Of a DNA stretch of 64,000 nucleotides, positions 36,281 to 46,673 are shown one piece after another. Every line of letters starts with the position of its first letter. Position 1 is the first letter of the stretch. Position numbers and translations under genes: made by a program. Source of the DNA: Rachicladosporium sp. CCFEE 5018 (Eukaryota > Ascomycota > Dothideomycetes > Cladosporiales > Cladosporiaceae); NCBI GenBank assembly GCA_002077045.2, contig KZ111147.1, positions 1,389,067 through 1,453,066 on the forward strand. Reading direction: 5' to 3'. The notes under the pieces are model-generated. The model was not told the DNA's origin, searched no databases, and saw only the letters and a program-made list of their open reading frames with translations.

Positions 36281-37769
36281 ATGGTCAACATCACAGACAA
36301 GATCAAGGAGTACGACCGCTCACCTATAATTCATCGTTCTCCAAGCAGTCACTGACAGACTCATAGGATCGAGGAGGAGATGCGAAGGACACAGAGTACA
36401 GCGATCGTCCCATGATCAGCGGACTCGACTGACCTCTCCTAGAGAACAAAGCAACTGGTACTTTACACAGATGTCTGTCGCAGAAACGTGCTGACAATGA
36501 GTAGAGTACCATCTTGGCTTACTGAAAGGGTGCGCATGACTCTTGAACTCGAGCAACCGGTGACTCCGACTAATGTCTCCCTAGCAAACTTGCTCGTTAC
36601 CGAGCACAACTTCTCGAACCGGGACCGGGCGCAGGCGCAGCAGCTGGCACAGGCTTCGATGTCTCGAAGTCAGGCGATGCGCGAATAGCGCTTGTCGGAT
36701 TTCCGTCCGTTGGCAAATCCACGTTTCTTTCGAAGATCACCAAGACGAAGTCCGAAATCGCAGCGTACTCCTTCACAACCCTCACAGCCATACCTGGCGT
36801 ACTGGAGTATGGCGGCGCCGAGATTCAGATCCTGGATCTGCCTGGTATCATTGAAGGTGCTTCGGAGGGAAAGGGACGAGGTCGGCAAGTCATCTCGGCC
36901 GCGAAGGTCCGTCGCCCAAATTCCGATGGTCACCACTATCCCTCGTACTGATTTAACTAGACAAGCGACATGATCATCATGATTTTGGACGCCACGAAGC
37001 GCGCAGAGCAAAGAGCGCTGCTCGAAGCCGAACTCGAAGCGGTGGGCATTCGCTTGAACCAGGAACCGCCCAACATTTACCTTAAGCAGAAGAAAGCTGG
37101 TGGTATGAAGATCACTTTCTCGGCACCTCCGAAAGGACTGGACGAGAAGATGTTGTACAACATCTTGCGTGACTACCGAATCCTGAATTGTGAGGTGTTA
37201 GTGCGAGACGAGAACGGTATGTCTGAAGCATGATTGTGCATCTTTTCTGGATGCCAGCCGCTCGGTGGACTTTTCAGTAGCGACTCATGGCTAGATCACA
37301 ATACTGACGAGACCCAGCAACCGTCGATCAATTCATCGACGTGATAATGAAAGAACACCGCACCTATATCAAATGCCTCTACGTCTACAACAAAATCGAC
37401 TCGATTTCTCTCGAGCATCTCAACACCCTCGCCCGCGAACCAAATACAGCCGTCATGTCGTGCGAGCTCGACCTTGGCATCCAAGACGTCGTCGAGCGCT
37501 GTTGGCAAGAACTCCGTCTCATGCGGATATACACGAAGCGCAAAGGAATAGATCCAGACTTCTCGGAAGCGCTGATTGTGCGACAGGACAGCAGTATTGA
37601 GGATGTGTGTGATGCTATTCATCGAACTTTGAAGGAGAGCTTCAAGTATGCGTTGGTGTGGGGCGCGAGTGCGAGGCATGTGCCGCAGAGGGTGGGGTTG
37701 GGTCATCCAGTCTGTGACGAGGACGTTGTTAGTGTTGTGGGGACGAAGAGCGGGTTGGCGGCGAAGTGA
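36281..37769 (+). CDS. RBG1: Developmentally regulated GTP-binding protein Rbg1/DRG1
   Basis: Cytosolic translation-associated GTPase of the DRG/OBG group; yeast Rbg1 partners Tma46 on ribosomes. Seven exons: 36281-36309, 36367-36395, 36443-36457, 36505-36529, 36585-36906, 36961-37216 and 37318-37769, giving 375 residues (DRG1 usually about 367). The first four exons are only 29, 29, 15 and 25 nt and together code MVNITDKIKEIEEEMRRTQK and the start of the helical arm; each join is confirmed by phase and by family sequence. G1 is GFPSVGKST, G3 is DLPGIIEGA, and the G4 NKID follows CLYVY. The C-terminal TGS domain includes the GHPVCDEDVV segment. An Ala-rich stretch (GPGAGAAAG) replaces the usual Gly run. 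The last 17 bases recur after gap 2. Confidence 0.95.
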
Positions 37770-38374
37770 TGTGGAAGCTGTGGGATGTTGTCGAGTTGGG
37801 TATGCCAACCTTCGCGTCAATGACAGATCGCGGGCTGATCTGCCGCAGGTACAGGTCAGCCTACGCGCACGAATGCACATATCAGGCACAGCAACGCCAT
37901 GATCTGCGTTTTCTCCTGGTCGATCAGAGATCACCCTGGTGCGGAGAGGCGGTATCAACGCTATTGAGCTCGTTCACGCGATCTGTCACATTTCCTCAGA
38001 AATCCCGCGTCACATTTGGTACTCCGCCTCATCTGTGTAACATGAATGCATCGCATGCAACGCGTCGAGTGATGGCAGAGTGCTTGCATCACTTCACTGG
38101 TCGCGTCTCTCGGCTCACTGCTCACTCCCATGTAAGTATCACTTGCTGCCTGTTGCTTCGGGCAACATGTGCATGATCAATATGATATCACATGATCTGA
38201 CTCAATCTCACTGGTCTCCAACGCTCCTTCCAACCTACTTCTCTTCTAGTTCACACATTCCCACACACTCCTCACAATTTCGCACTGGCTCACCACGACA
38301 CAACATCTCTGCCACACACGCTTATCCCAAGTCATCTCACCTCCCATTCACGTTTGATACATCAAACCACAATC
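37770..38374. other. Intergenic region after RBG1 (copy 1)
   Basis: 605 bp with the RBG1 3' flank and the promoter of the first small basic gene. It is C/T-rich from about 38,210 toward the start codon, typical of fungal leaders. Nothing else is seen. Confidence 0.4.
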
Positions 38375-38996
38375 ATGCCAGCCCAAGGTAAAATCGACTG
38401 GGACAGCGTTGACGCTTGGAAGCGCCTCATCGCCGCCATCTATGCGTCCGGCATCAAGGTCAAAGCTCTCTCAGCATCTCCATTCCTTTCTTAACCCCCA
38501 TCACTGACCTTCTCATCCTAGCTCGACCTTCGCCAGATCGCCACCCTTTCTGGCACAACCTATGACACGCTCGAGAACCGCCTCCGCACCATCAAGAAAG
38601 ACGCCGCGGTACTGAAGGATGATGTCACCTCGGGCAAGCGTGGCGAGGTGACGCCGGCCAGGGGCACGCCGAAGAAGACACCCGCCAAGAAGACGGGCCT
38701 CGGGTTGGATGGTACGTCTTTCTTCTGCTTCCTGATGGAGTATGTGGAGCGCGACTGACAGCTAAGCAGGTGTGACCAACGGCCGCGTCACCAAGACGCC
38801 CACGAAGTCTGCCAGCAAGAAGGGCAACGGTATCAAGGCTGAGGCGTTGGCGAATGTCGACTTCTTTGCTGATCAGCCAGCGAATGGGTTGGACGGGAGT
38901 TTCGAGATGCACGGTATGGAGGAGAATGGCATGGGGTTGGAGAACGGGTATGATTTTGGCGTGGGCATGGGGCACGAGGGCGGGTTTGGGGCGTGA
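38375..38996 (+). CDS. Small basic Myb/SANT-like protein A (copy 1)
   Basis: Three exons: 38375-38458, 38522-38711 and 38770-38996, giving 166 residues. The N-terminal 55 residues form a compact helical-looking unit (IDWDSVDAWKRLIAA, then DLRQIATLSGTTYDT, ending in RLRTIKKDA) with the W...L...L.KK spacing seen in small fungal Myb/SANT-like proteins. It is followed by a Lys/Thr/Pro-rich tail (TPARGTPKKTPAKKTG) like histone H1 tails, and by a Gly/Met-rich acidic end. The second intron has a CTGAC branch (38755-38759) and a CAG acceptor. I do not recognise a named family. A nuclear or chromatin role is inferred from composition only. The next gene has the same layout, so the two may be an old tandem pair. 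Confidence 0.75.
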
Positions 38997-39713
38997 GGAG
39001 ATGTGGCAGAGGCGTGTTGGAAGCGCGAAATGACTGTCGCGCCTGGCGGGAGCAAGTGGTGCACCGCCGAGGTTCCACGACAGCACAGCACCAGGAGACA
39101 CAGATTGTGGCAGAGTCGTCAAAGCGACTTGAGGCTCGAGATGTGGAATGAAAGACAATCCATCTGCTGCCTCCATAGTGTGCTCGAACCCTCGTGGGCG
39201 TCGTGTAGACTTCTTGCTCAACCGCTCGTGGTCGATGGTCGCACGGCATGCCCTGCAGTATGCAGGCACTTAGCATGGGCTCGCGTGAGTCACTTCTAGT
39301 CGCGTAGAGTGGTCGCAGGCGGACCCGCTGTGATGTCTCACATTCGACCGTTCGCCCATATGTGCATCTCAGTGGGGGCAAGAGCGACCAAGAGTGTGGG
39401 ATATGCTGTCCACAAGTCCCGATGAGACTGACGGATTGCTCGTTGATTCCGAAGCGATGATGTCCCAGTTGATAGCCTGTCTCTAACATGTGAAAGTCGC
39501 TCTTTCCCTGCCCGTAGCTGTCTTCCTCACTCAAATCTCGCCTCCGTTGCCACCGCGACTTCACCTCCCCAACAGGCAACAACCCTACTTGCTCAGCCAG
39601 CCTTGTAAACAACATCTTCCTCACTCGACCTCAGTCCACTTCGTCCAACCTCGCACACTCCACGCTGTTCCCTCTGTTCTCACACATCAACAAGCAAACC
39701 CAACACGCCAAAG
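38997..39713. other. Intergenic region between small basic genes A and B (copy 1)
   Basis: 717 bp. Long minus-strand frames here (up to 263 codons) overlap each other and the exons, show no conserved motif, and I treat them as shadows. The last 200 bp are C/T-rich leader-like sequence. Confidence 0.4.
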
Positions 39714-40225
39714 ATGTCGGTCTGGAATGCAGAGCGTGATCAGCGCTTGCTGGTCTTGCTGATCGATCAGCTAAACCTAGGAGGCTGTGACGAGATTGCA
39801 AAGGCCTGGAAAACCAAGTATGGTACGCAGCTCTCACTATACTTACTCCACAAAGATGCTGTTAGCTGACATCCCTCATAGCTGGCATCGACTCCTACGT
39901 CCCTTCCGCCCGCGCCATCTCTGAGCACGTCAAGTCACTCAAGAAGACCGCCGGCGGCAGCTCAACCGGCTCTGCCGCGACTCCGAAGAAGACAGCCTCA
40001 ACGCCGGCCAAAGTCACTCCCAAGCGTCCGACCCAGGCCAAGACTTCCACGAGCAGTGCCAAGCGCTCTCGTGCACAGGCTATGAGCGAAGAGGACGAGG
40101 AGCCCATGTCCGATGACTCTGAGCCCGATCACAAGACCCTCAAGAAAATCAAGCCCGAGCCTCGCAGGAACCCGAGTCGCCGCAGCGAGAGCGCCAGCGC
40201 TGGCGTGTCGTACCAGCAGAGTTGA
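39714..40225 (+). pseudogene. Small basic Myb/SANT-like protein B, frameshifted copy 1
   Basis: Two exons, 39714-39822 and 39882-40225. The N-terminus (MSVWNAERDQRLLVLLIDQ, then CDEIAKAWKTKY, ISEHVKSLKKTAGG) is a Myb/SANT-like unit. It is followed by a Lys/Thr/Pro-rich tail with a Ser/Asp/Glu patch. Compared with copy 2 there is one extra T at 40222-40223, which brings in a TGA at 40223. The protein stops after about 150 residues instead of 228. The lost 78 codons are still readable in the shifted frame up to 40460. It could be a real null or shortened allele or a base-calling error. Confidence 0.75.
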
Positions 40226-40983
40226 GAGTGAGGCTGATGCTGAGGTGGAGGTGGAGGAGGCTGAAGGCGTGGCGAGCATGGATGGCGCTGCTGACGCTAG
40301 GGAGACGTCCAACAAGTTCAGGCTCCCGACTGGTCTTGCTGAGGGTAAAATTGCCCCGCAGGGTAAGGCTGCTGGGCCTGCCGGGGCCAAGGCGGCGAGC
40401 TTCGATGGCGCGGCTGACGACAGCGATGTTTCTGACTTCAGTGCTGATTTCGGGGCTTGAGCTGCATGCTCTACAACGGGCGATACTCAGTAAGATCGAG
40501 TCCGGGAGAGTGTGCATTGAAGCTTACAACGGCATACGAGAACGAAATATTGCAGATGGTTTTTCTCATGCTTTGCCACGATCAGAGAATAAGCATGAGC
40601 GATGAGAAGGCACATGACAGTCAAGGGGTTGTAGTAGTGCATAGTGAATTGATACTATCCTGTTTCAAGTATCGCTTCCTCTCGTAGCAGGCCTGGTCGT
40701 GCTCGAGCTAGTACATCCTGGCGTTGATCGTCAGTGAAACTCCTCGGAGCATGATTTGAGAGACATACCTGCAACGAGTCTGCATAGGCATCCTCACGTC
40801 GCCCGATCAAATCCGTGACGTCTCACTACGAGCAGCTGTCGTGTGTTGTCGTCAGGCATCGTGCTTGACGGCACGGTTCTCATACCCCTCAATCGACCTC
40901 ATAATCCCATCGTGGTCGTTCCATGGTAAGTCACATTAAGCGCTTTCAACAGCGATAGCCTATCCCAGCCCATCCCAGCCCTT
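40226..40983. other. Out-of-frame tail of gene B and 3' spacer before SWI5 (copy 1)
   Basis: The first 235 bp (to 40460) still encode the gene B C-terminus in the frame shifted by the extra T. The remaining 520 bp is convergent 3' flank between gene B and SWI5. Nothing else is seen. Confidence 0.6.
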
Positions 40984-41394
40984 TCAATCCCCCTCAGCGA
41001 CCCCGAACTCCTCCATCACAGGCAACACTCGACAGCCCCTCTTATCCGCAATCAAGCCCATCAGCCCTTGCCCAACGTCCTTGATCTCGTTGTACTTGTG
41101 TAGCAGTGAGATGTGCTCCTTGATCACCTCATTGGAAGACTTCAGAGCTACTGCCAGAGTCTCTTCGGGCGTAGAGTAGGCTGGGAGTGGGAGACCGGAC
41201 GGGAGAGTTGTGGTGGCGGCGAGAGCGGCGCGTTGGGTTTGAAGATCAGCAAGAGTGGCTGTGAGGGCGGCGTGTTTGGCTTGCAGGGCGAGGAAGCGGG
41301 GGGTGGGTGCTGGGGTTGTGGAGGCGGGGCTGGAGGGCGCGTCGTCTGACGAGGGTGGAGCGGTGGAGGCGGCGGGAGGGTCTTGCGACGGCAT
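40984..41394 (-). CDS. SWI5: Recombination mediator Swi5 (copy 1)
   Basis: 136 residues, single exon. The last 55 residues match the Swi5 family (SSNEVIKEHISLLHKYNEI, DVGQGLMGLIAD, ending in EEFGV). In fission yeast Swi5 works with Sfr1 to help load and stabilise Rad51/Dmc1 filaments. A heptad-like coiled coil at about 35-60 (QAKHAALTATLADLQTQ) fits the known helical assembly. The first 33 residues are Pro/Ser/Ala-rich. It shares a short divergent promoter with the YTP1-like gene. Confidence 0.88.
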   Translation of the reverse strand: MPSQDPPAASTAPPSSDDAPSSPASTTPAPTPRFLALQAKHAALTATLADLQTQRAALAATTTLPSGLPLPAYSTPEETLAVALKSSNEVIKEHISLLHKYNEIKDVGQGLMGLIADKRGCRVLPVMEEFGVAEGD

Positions 41395-41578
41395 GTTGAG
41401 TGCTGTCTGCTATTTCAAAGTCGCTTCTTCACATGTTGCGTGCATGTATGTGCAAGCACAGCATCGTGTCTCCGCCATGAAGTCGGAACTCGGCGGGCCG
41501 ATCATCCGACACCATTGAGGTCTACGGCACCTTCTCAGTGCCACCTCCCCCCAACATTCGCCGACTATATACACAGCG
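41395..41578. promoter_or_regulatory. Divergent promoter between SWI5 and the YTP1-like gene (copy 1)
   Basis: 184 bp between start codons reading apart. It contains TATATA near 41568-41573, just before the YTP1-like start. The same interval in copy 2 is largely different in sequence. Confidence 0.5.
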
Positions 41579-43053
41579 ATGGCGACCTTCCGCACCCGAC
41601 CAGCCATGCTCTCTGTTATCGCCACCCTCCTGGCTCTCGCCGTCACTGCTCTCGCTCACGGCGGCCACGATGCCGTTCCTGAAGGCGAGGCGATCTCCCC
41701 CGAACCCATCGACACCACACTCTGGATCCACATCCTCCTCCAGACTCTGGCATGGGGTATCCTCTTCCCAACCGGCATGGTACTAGGTCTCGTGAAATCG
41801 CGCTGGCACGTCCCCGTCCAGATCCTCGGAAGCGCCATAGCGATTCCCGGGTACTTCCTAGGCCATCTGCATAAGGGAAGACAGTTCGGAAAGAATGCAC
41901 ATGCTGGGTTTGCGAACTGGCTGATGTTGTTGTTGGTTGTGCAGGTTGTGTTGGGAGTCTACCTGAGGTTGCATCTGGAGAAGGGGTTCCTGGGGAGGGT
42001 GAGGCCGCTGCAGGTCAAGGCGCATGGTATCTTGGGAGGGATCATTCCCGTTGCGGCGTGGGTGCAGATGTTGTTTGGCGGGATTGCGGCGCAGGGCTTC
42101 TGCCAGGGGGAGCATACTGGGCAGTGTGCTGCACACTTCATTATGGGCTCAGCTTTCGTGGGCTATGGCATTGTGCTCACGATACTGCTCGTCAACGGAT
42201 CAGGCTTCTTGAAGCGAACTGGACGGAGTCAGGAGTTCTGGGACAGCTGTGTCATTGCAGCCTGGGGATGCGTTAACACCTTCACCGAGCATCGCTGGGG
42301 CGGACCATGGGTCCGAAACGACCTGCAGCACACGAGCATGGGTATCATCTGGTGGGCAGCTGGGCTCGTGGGGATCTGGCTCTCACGCGACAAGCAAGGT
42401 CGCCCCAAACGAAACCTGATCCCTGCGATCGTCATCTTCATGACAGGCTGGGGCATGAGTGCGCACCCACAGTCGCTCGAGCTGAGCACACATGTGCACT
42501 CCTTCTTCGGATACACGCTGATGAGCGTTGGCGTCACAAGGATTGTGGAGATCAGCTTCGTGTTGCGGGACAAGTTTACGATCGAGGGAGGAGATGAGGA
42601 TGAAGTCAACAGCTTCCAGTACCTGCCGCCTTTCCTGCTGTACGCGAGCGGCTTCCTCTTCATGGGCGCTACTGAGGAGCAGATGGCATTGCTGGCTTCG
42701 AACAACGTCACGCATGTGGCGTACATATTGATTTTGTTCAGCATCAGCTTCTTGCTCTTCCTGTGTAAGATATACCCTACGTCCCTTTATCATTATTCAC
42801 TGACAGTGCTACAGTCGTCCTCATGCTCCTCTCGCTATACTCTGCCAATACCAAGGCTGTACCCGCACCTCGGAAAGACGATGGTGAGCGGCCACTGACC
42901 AACGGCCTTGCAAACGGCCATCCTCGCGTACCCAACGCGGCAGACCGACGAGCGGCTGATGCTCAAGAGTTCGAGCTGGAAGGCTTGATGAGTGACGACG
43001 ATGACGCCGAGGGCGGTGCGATGACCAAGGGCACGAACGGTCATCCGCGGTGA
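41579..43053 (+). CDS. YTP1: Ytp1-like polytopic membrane protein (copy 1)
   Basis: Two exons, 41579-42764 and 42815-43053, 474 residues. The intron is 50 bp (donor GTAAGA, CTGAC branch, acceptor CAG) and completes a Phe codon. It begins with a signal-peptide-like segment (LSVIATLLALAVTALAHGG). A cytochrome-b561-like four-helix part follows (WIHILLQTLAWGILFPTGM, GYFLGHLHKG, AHAGFANWLMLLL, KAHGILGG), then a second hydrophobic block with FTEHRWGGPW and AHPQSLELSTHVHSFFGY. Repeated His residues in helices would suit heme binding, as in b561 proteins. The tail is acidic. Yeast Ytp1 is described as related to mitochondrial electron-transport proteins, but its function is unknown. Confidence 0.9.
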
Positions 43054-43984
43054 TCGAAGAGACAATGTTCGTATGTTCACGACCATGCCAATGCCTCTCA
43101 GTGCTCTTCAATCTGGTGCTTTACCTCTCACGAGCGCAAGCGGGCGCCCGAGGTAGGCACTGCACGCTCGGTCGCACCTTTCTGCTATGCGATCTCTCAA
43201 GATACATGACGTCGACGTTGCCGTCGCCGGCGGAGCGAGACGGAAGCTAGTGGGCGTACAATACTTTATTGCCACCTTGCTGGCTTCACTACACGGTGCC
43301 GCGGTCGACACTGCAGCCCGCCGATTAAGCATACTGGCTTCCTTGCACTGGTCTGTAGGCGCAGTCATCGTCTTTATGGCACGCACTAAGCAATGGAAGC
43401 GGGTCTCTCAGCGAATTCTTGATGGAGGAATACGCTGGTATCGGCATCGCCGCGATAGTGTATACGTCGCTACGCTGACGGCGAGAGTTTTGATTTCTCT
43501 AAGAGCTCTCGAAGGCAGCACCATCGGCGTTTTGCTATTGCAGCGCAACATACACAAGCAGTGCCGACCTTGTGGACGCTTCGAGTAGCCCACTTCTTCT
43601 ATCTTTTTTATCGCACTACAGTATGCGGCATCCGATGTAGTCAGCATCAGCGGAGAGATTGATCACCATCCGAACATTCACAGCACGCTGGAATAGCTAG
43701 CATATTCGCCGTGCACTGCAATATCATAGACGATCCTCACAGTCAAGCCGTGACGGCTGTGTCCACTGCGGATAGCTGCTGTTACACCTGGGACCCAGCA
43801 TTGACGAATCCAGCGACTAGGCTTATAAGCGACTCGTTGCAAGTCTCAGGACGATGGAATCCTCACACCCACACCATCGCTTTCGAACCATCATCCATCA
43901 TCCGTCTACCCAGCCACCTCAACCCGCTAATCCGCACTAACAAAGCCGGATCCCCAAATCATTAGCCCCAAGTCCATGCTCACC
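43054..43984. other. Spacer between the YTP1-like gene and the small hydrophilic gene (copy 1)
   Basis: 931 bp. A 133-codon plus-strand frame (43187-43588) is not kept in copy 2, where this interval is about twice as long, so I do not call it as a gene. The last 250 bp before the next start align with copy 2 and are probably promoter and leader. Confidence 0.45.
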
Positions 43985-44233
43985 ATGAGCGGATACGACA
44001 ACAAGAACTGTCAACCCCAGAGTGCCGAGGATAATGGCAAGCCCGCGGTGCATCCGTCCGCGAATGCTAGTGGACCCTCGAATCCCTACGCCAGCGGAGC
44101 TGCGCAGACCGCGCACAGTAATGCGCAGGAGGAGAAGAGGAATCCGCCGATGTTGCACCATGAGAGGCACCCAGAGATGTATGAGCGAGGTGCGGGTGGC
44201 TATAGGCCTGGCGCCGATGACAGCCGTCGCTGA
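43985..44233 (+). CDS. Small conserved hydrophilic protein (copy 1)
   Basis: 82 residues, no intron, beginning MSGYDNKNCQPQ and ending in a Gly/Arg-rich tail. It is rich in Asn, Pro, Ala, His and Glu, with no hydrophobic segment, and looks disordered. It is kept in copy 2 with eight or so substitutions, no indel and the same start and stop, which supports a real gene. An in-frame ATG three codons upstream (43976) exists only in copy 1. I do not recognise a family; function unknown. Confidence 0.65.
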   Translation: MSGYDNKNCQPQSAEDNGKPAVHPSANASGPSNPYASGAAQTAHSNAQEEKRNPPMLHHERHPEMYERGAGGYRPGADDSRR

Positions 44234-44655
44234 AGCGGTGGGATCATGTTGAGTGGATACGTGCTATAGCGTAGCAGGTTGCTATGCGGGCGTTGGAGTA
44301 ATTGAATAAAATTTCCGGCTTCACGGTTTCCGGGTCCTAGTCGTTACCATGATACCGAGTTTTTGTAGCGAGACTGCAGACTTCCAGCATCCATAGAGGT
44401 CTGCCACGCTTCGTGTAGACACTTAGACGAGTCTTCCAGACTCGTTGCAGCATCCACTGCAAATTGGTGTGGAAGAAGATGATCGTCAGTCGGGATACAT
44501 CCATTGCATAAAGCTATCAATTTAAGGTTTGGCGGAAGCTTCACTTCGAGCAAAGCTTATCAGCCACGCGAGCAAGCTTCACGAGCCACGAACTCACACT
44601 TCACTCATCCTCACGTCGTGTCGGAAGCGTAGGCCTCGTCCGGCGCATTGCTGTT
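44234..44655. promoter_or_regulatory. Spacer before the CDF transporter gene (copy 1)
   Basis: 422 bp. It holds the 3' flank of the small gene and the promoter of the transporter. Nothing specific is seen. Confidence 0.35.
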
Positions 44656-46609
44656 ATGGCCGACCACGCCTCGCCCGAAGATCGCGATGCGCACCCTCGC
44701 ACCTACCGCTTCCCGGGCATGAAAGGGTACCTGCCACTTGGGGAAGAAGGAAGGTCGCTCTCCACTCGTGGCCAAGCTCTACCTACCTTGATATCGAATC
44801 GCTCCAATACAAATATCGCTGGCTTGAATCAACGGCCTAAGTCCACGAGAAGGCGGAGCAGTTTCGGCGAGGATCTACAGAGACGTAGCACCGAAAGAAG
44901 TCAAGAAAGTGGGCACCAGCATGGAGTGGACCGTGATATTGAGATCGGGAAGAGGCAAACGTTCGTGCCAGTATGGGGAGAGCATGAGGCGGCTGCTATG
45001 TAAGTCTCGCGCGCTGGTGCTAGGAGTGGATAGACGATTCTGCGCTGAAGACAATGCATGCGCCGTGAACGGGACTACACCTTTGTCGCAACCCGTACTG
45101 ACCACAATCTGCACAGTAACGATCGCAGGATGAGCGTTCTAAACACGCCGCAAATGCGCTCCCAGCGTCTCATCGGGAATAGCAACCCTCGCTATCGCTG
45201 GGAGAAGTACTACAAGACCGAGCAGGACTTGTCCAAGCTGAGCAAACCACTGCGCGCGTACTACGAGCGCTGCAACTCGCTGATCCAGAACTACTTGTAC
45301 ATTGATCGCCTACTGGACAGTAGTCTGCCGCACAACCTGATCCAGGAGTATCAGCAAGGTGCTCCGCAGCACTCTGCGATCCATGGCAATGAGCCGCACG
45401 TACCCAGCACTATCTGCGAGGAGTCGACACCAGCAAGCACGCCACCAGCCAGTGAGACTCTCGAATCACAGCATGAAGGCAACGGCCAGCTAGGTGCGCA
45501 ACCTCACAAAGTGAATCGCACCAAGGACATCTTCCGCGTGAAGCGTGATGACGAGAGCACGCCTCTGCTGGCTCGCAAAGCTGCCGAAGACGAAGACACC
45601 GGCGACGCGGATGAAGTACAGATCATGCCTCCGGACTTCGAAGTGGAAGAGGAGACTGACTCGTCTTCTCGCGTCGTGACCGTTGCGATCTACCTCAACC
45701 TTGCTGCGAATACCATATTGTTGATTATGAAGATTATTGTCGTGGCTATGTCGTCCTCTGTATCTGTGCTTGCGAGCTTGGTAGATGCAGCATTGGACTT
45801 CCTTTCGACTGCGATCATCTGGGTCACGACGTATCTGATCGCAAGGAACGATCAATATGTGAGTGAACCAAGCTACAACTATACCCGTGGGTCGAAAGAC
45901 ACTGACACTCAAACAACAGGCTTACCCGATCGGTCGCCGACGTCTCGAGCCCGTCGGCGTTCTCGTCTTCTCCGTCATCATGATTACCTCCTTCGTCCAG
46001 GTCGCTCTCGAAGGCGTGCAGAAGCTCAACGGGCCTGATCACAGCATCGTCCAGCTCACGGTTCCCGCGATAGCGATAATGGCTGGTACAGTCGTCATCA
46101 AAGCCGGCTGCTGGTTCTGGTGTCGCCTCATACACAACTCCTCCGTTCAGGCGCTTGCTCAGGACGCTATGACAAACGTCGTGTTCAACTTCTTTTCCAT
46201 CGTGTTCCCGCTCATTGGCTTCTATGCCAAAGTATGGTGGCTCGATCCGCTTGGTGGAATCTTGCTATCACTGTATGTGATCTTCAACTGGTCCACAACA
46301 TCGTCCGAGCACATCCGAAATCTCACCGGGGCGGCAGCGAGCGCAGATGAGCGAAACATCTTGCTTTATCTTACCATGCGGTTCGCGAAAACTATCAAAC
46401 ATATACAGGGGCTACAGGCTTACCACAGCGGAGACAAGCTTGTGGCCGAGGTGGACATCGTTTTAGATGAGGCCACGAGCCTGAGAGATAGTCACGACCT
46501 CGGAGAAAGCTTACAGTACGTGCTGGAGAGCGTGCCCAGTGTTGACCGCGCTTTCGTGCACATGGACTATGCACCTTACAATCTGCCGAGTCACATGTCG
46601 CAAGGGTGA
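44656..46609 (+). CDS. Cation diffusion facilitator (Mn-CDF type) with Asp-to-Asn change (copy 1)
   Basis: Three exons: 44656-44999, 45117-45858 and 45920-46609, 591 residues. The introns are 117 and 61 bp (donors GTAAGT and GTGAGT). The N-terminal 300 residues are hydrophilic, with MRSQRLIGNSNPRYRWEKYY, typical of fungal CDF proteins. Six membrane segments follow, beginning VAIYLNLAANTILLIMKI. Metal-site motif 1 in helix 2 is DAALD. Motif 2 in helix 5 reads DAMTN here but DAMTD in copy 2; the family needs D-x3-D, so this copy lacks one metal ligand. The C-terminal cytosolic domain (YHSGDKLVAEVDIVLDE, RAFVHMDYAP) is intact. CDF proteins move Mn2+ or Zn2+ out of the cytosol by proton exchange; DxxxD pairs suggest manganese. 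Confidence 0.93.
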
Positions 46610-46673
46610 AGAGGCAGATCATTTTGGGAGGCAGTAATGTATCATAGATGTACAGCAATTTGAACGGCGCCAA

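Noticed and set aside
38833..39624. 263-codon minus-strand frame opposite small basic gene A
   Set aside because: Antisense to the real exons and spacer, repetitive shadow composition, overlaps another long frame on the same strand.
43187..43588. 133-codon frame after the YTP1-like gene in copy 1
   Set aside because: Not preserved in copy 2, where stops and the long insertion break it; no conserved motif.
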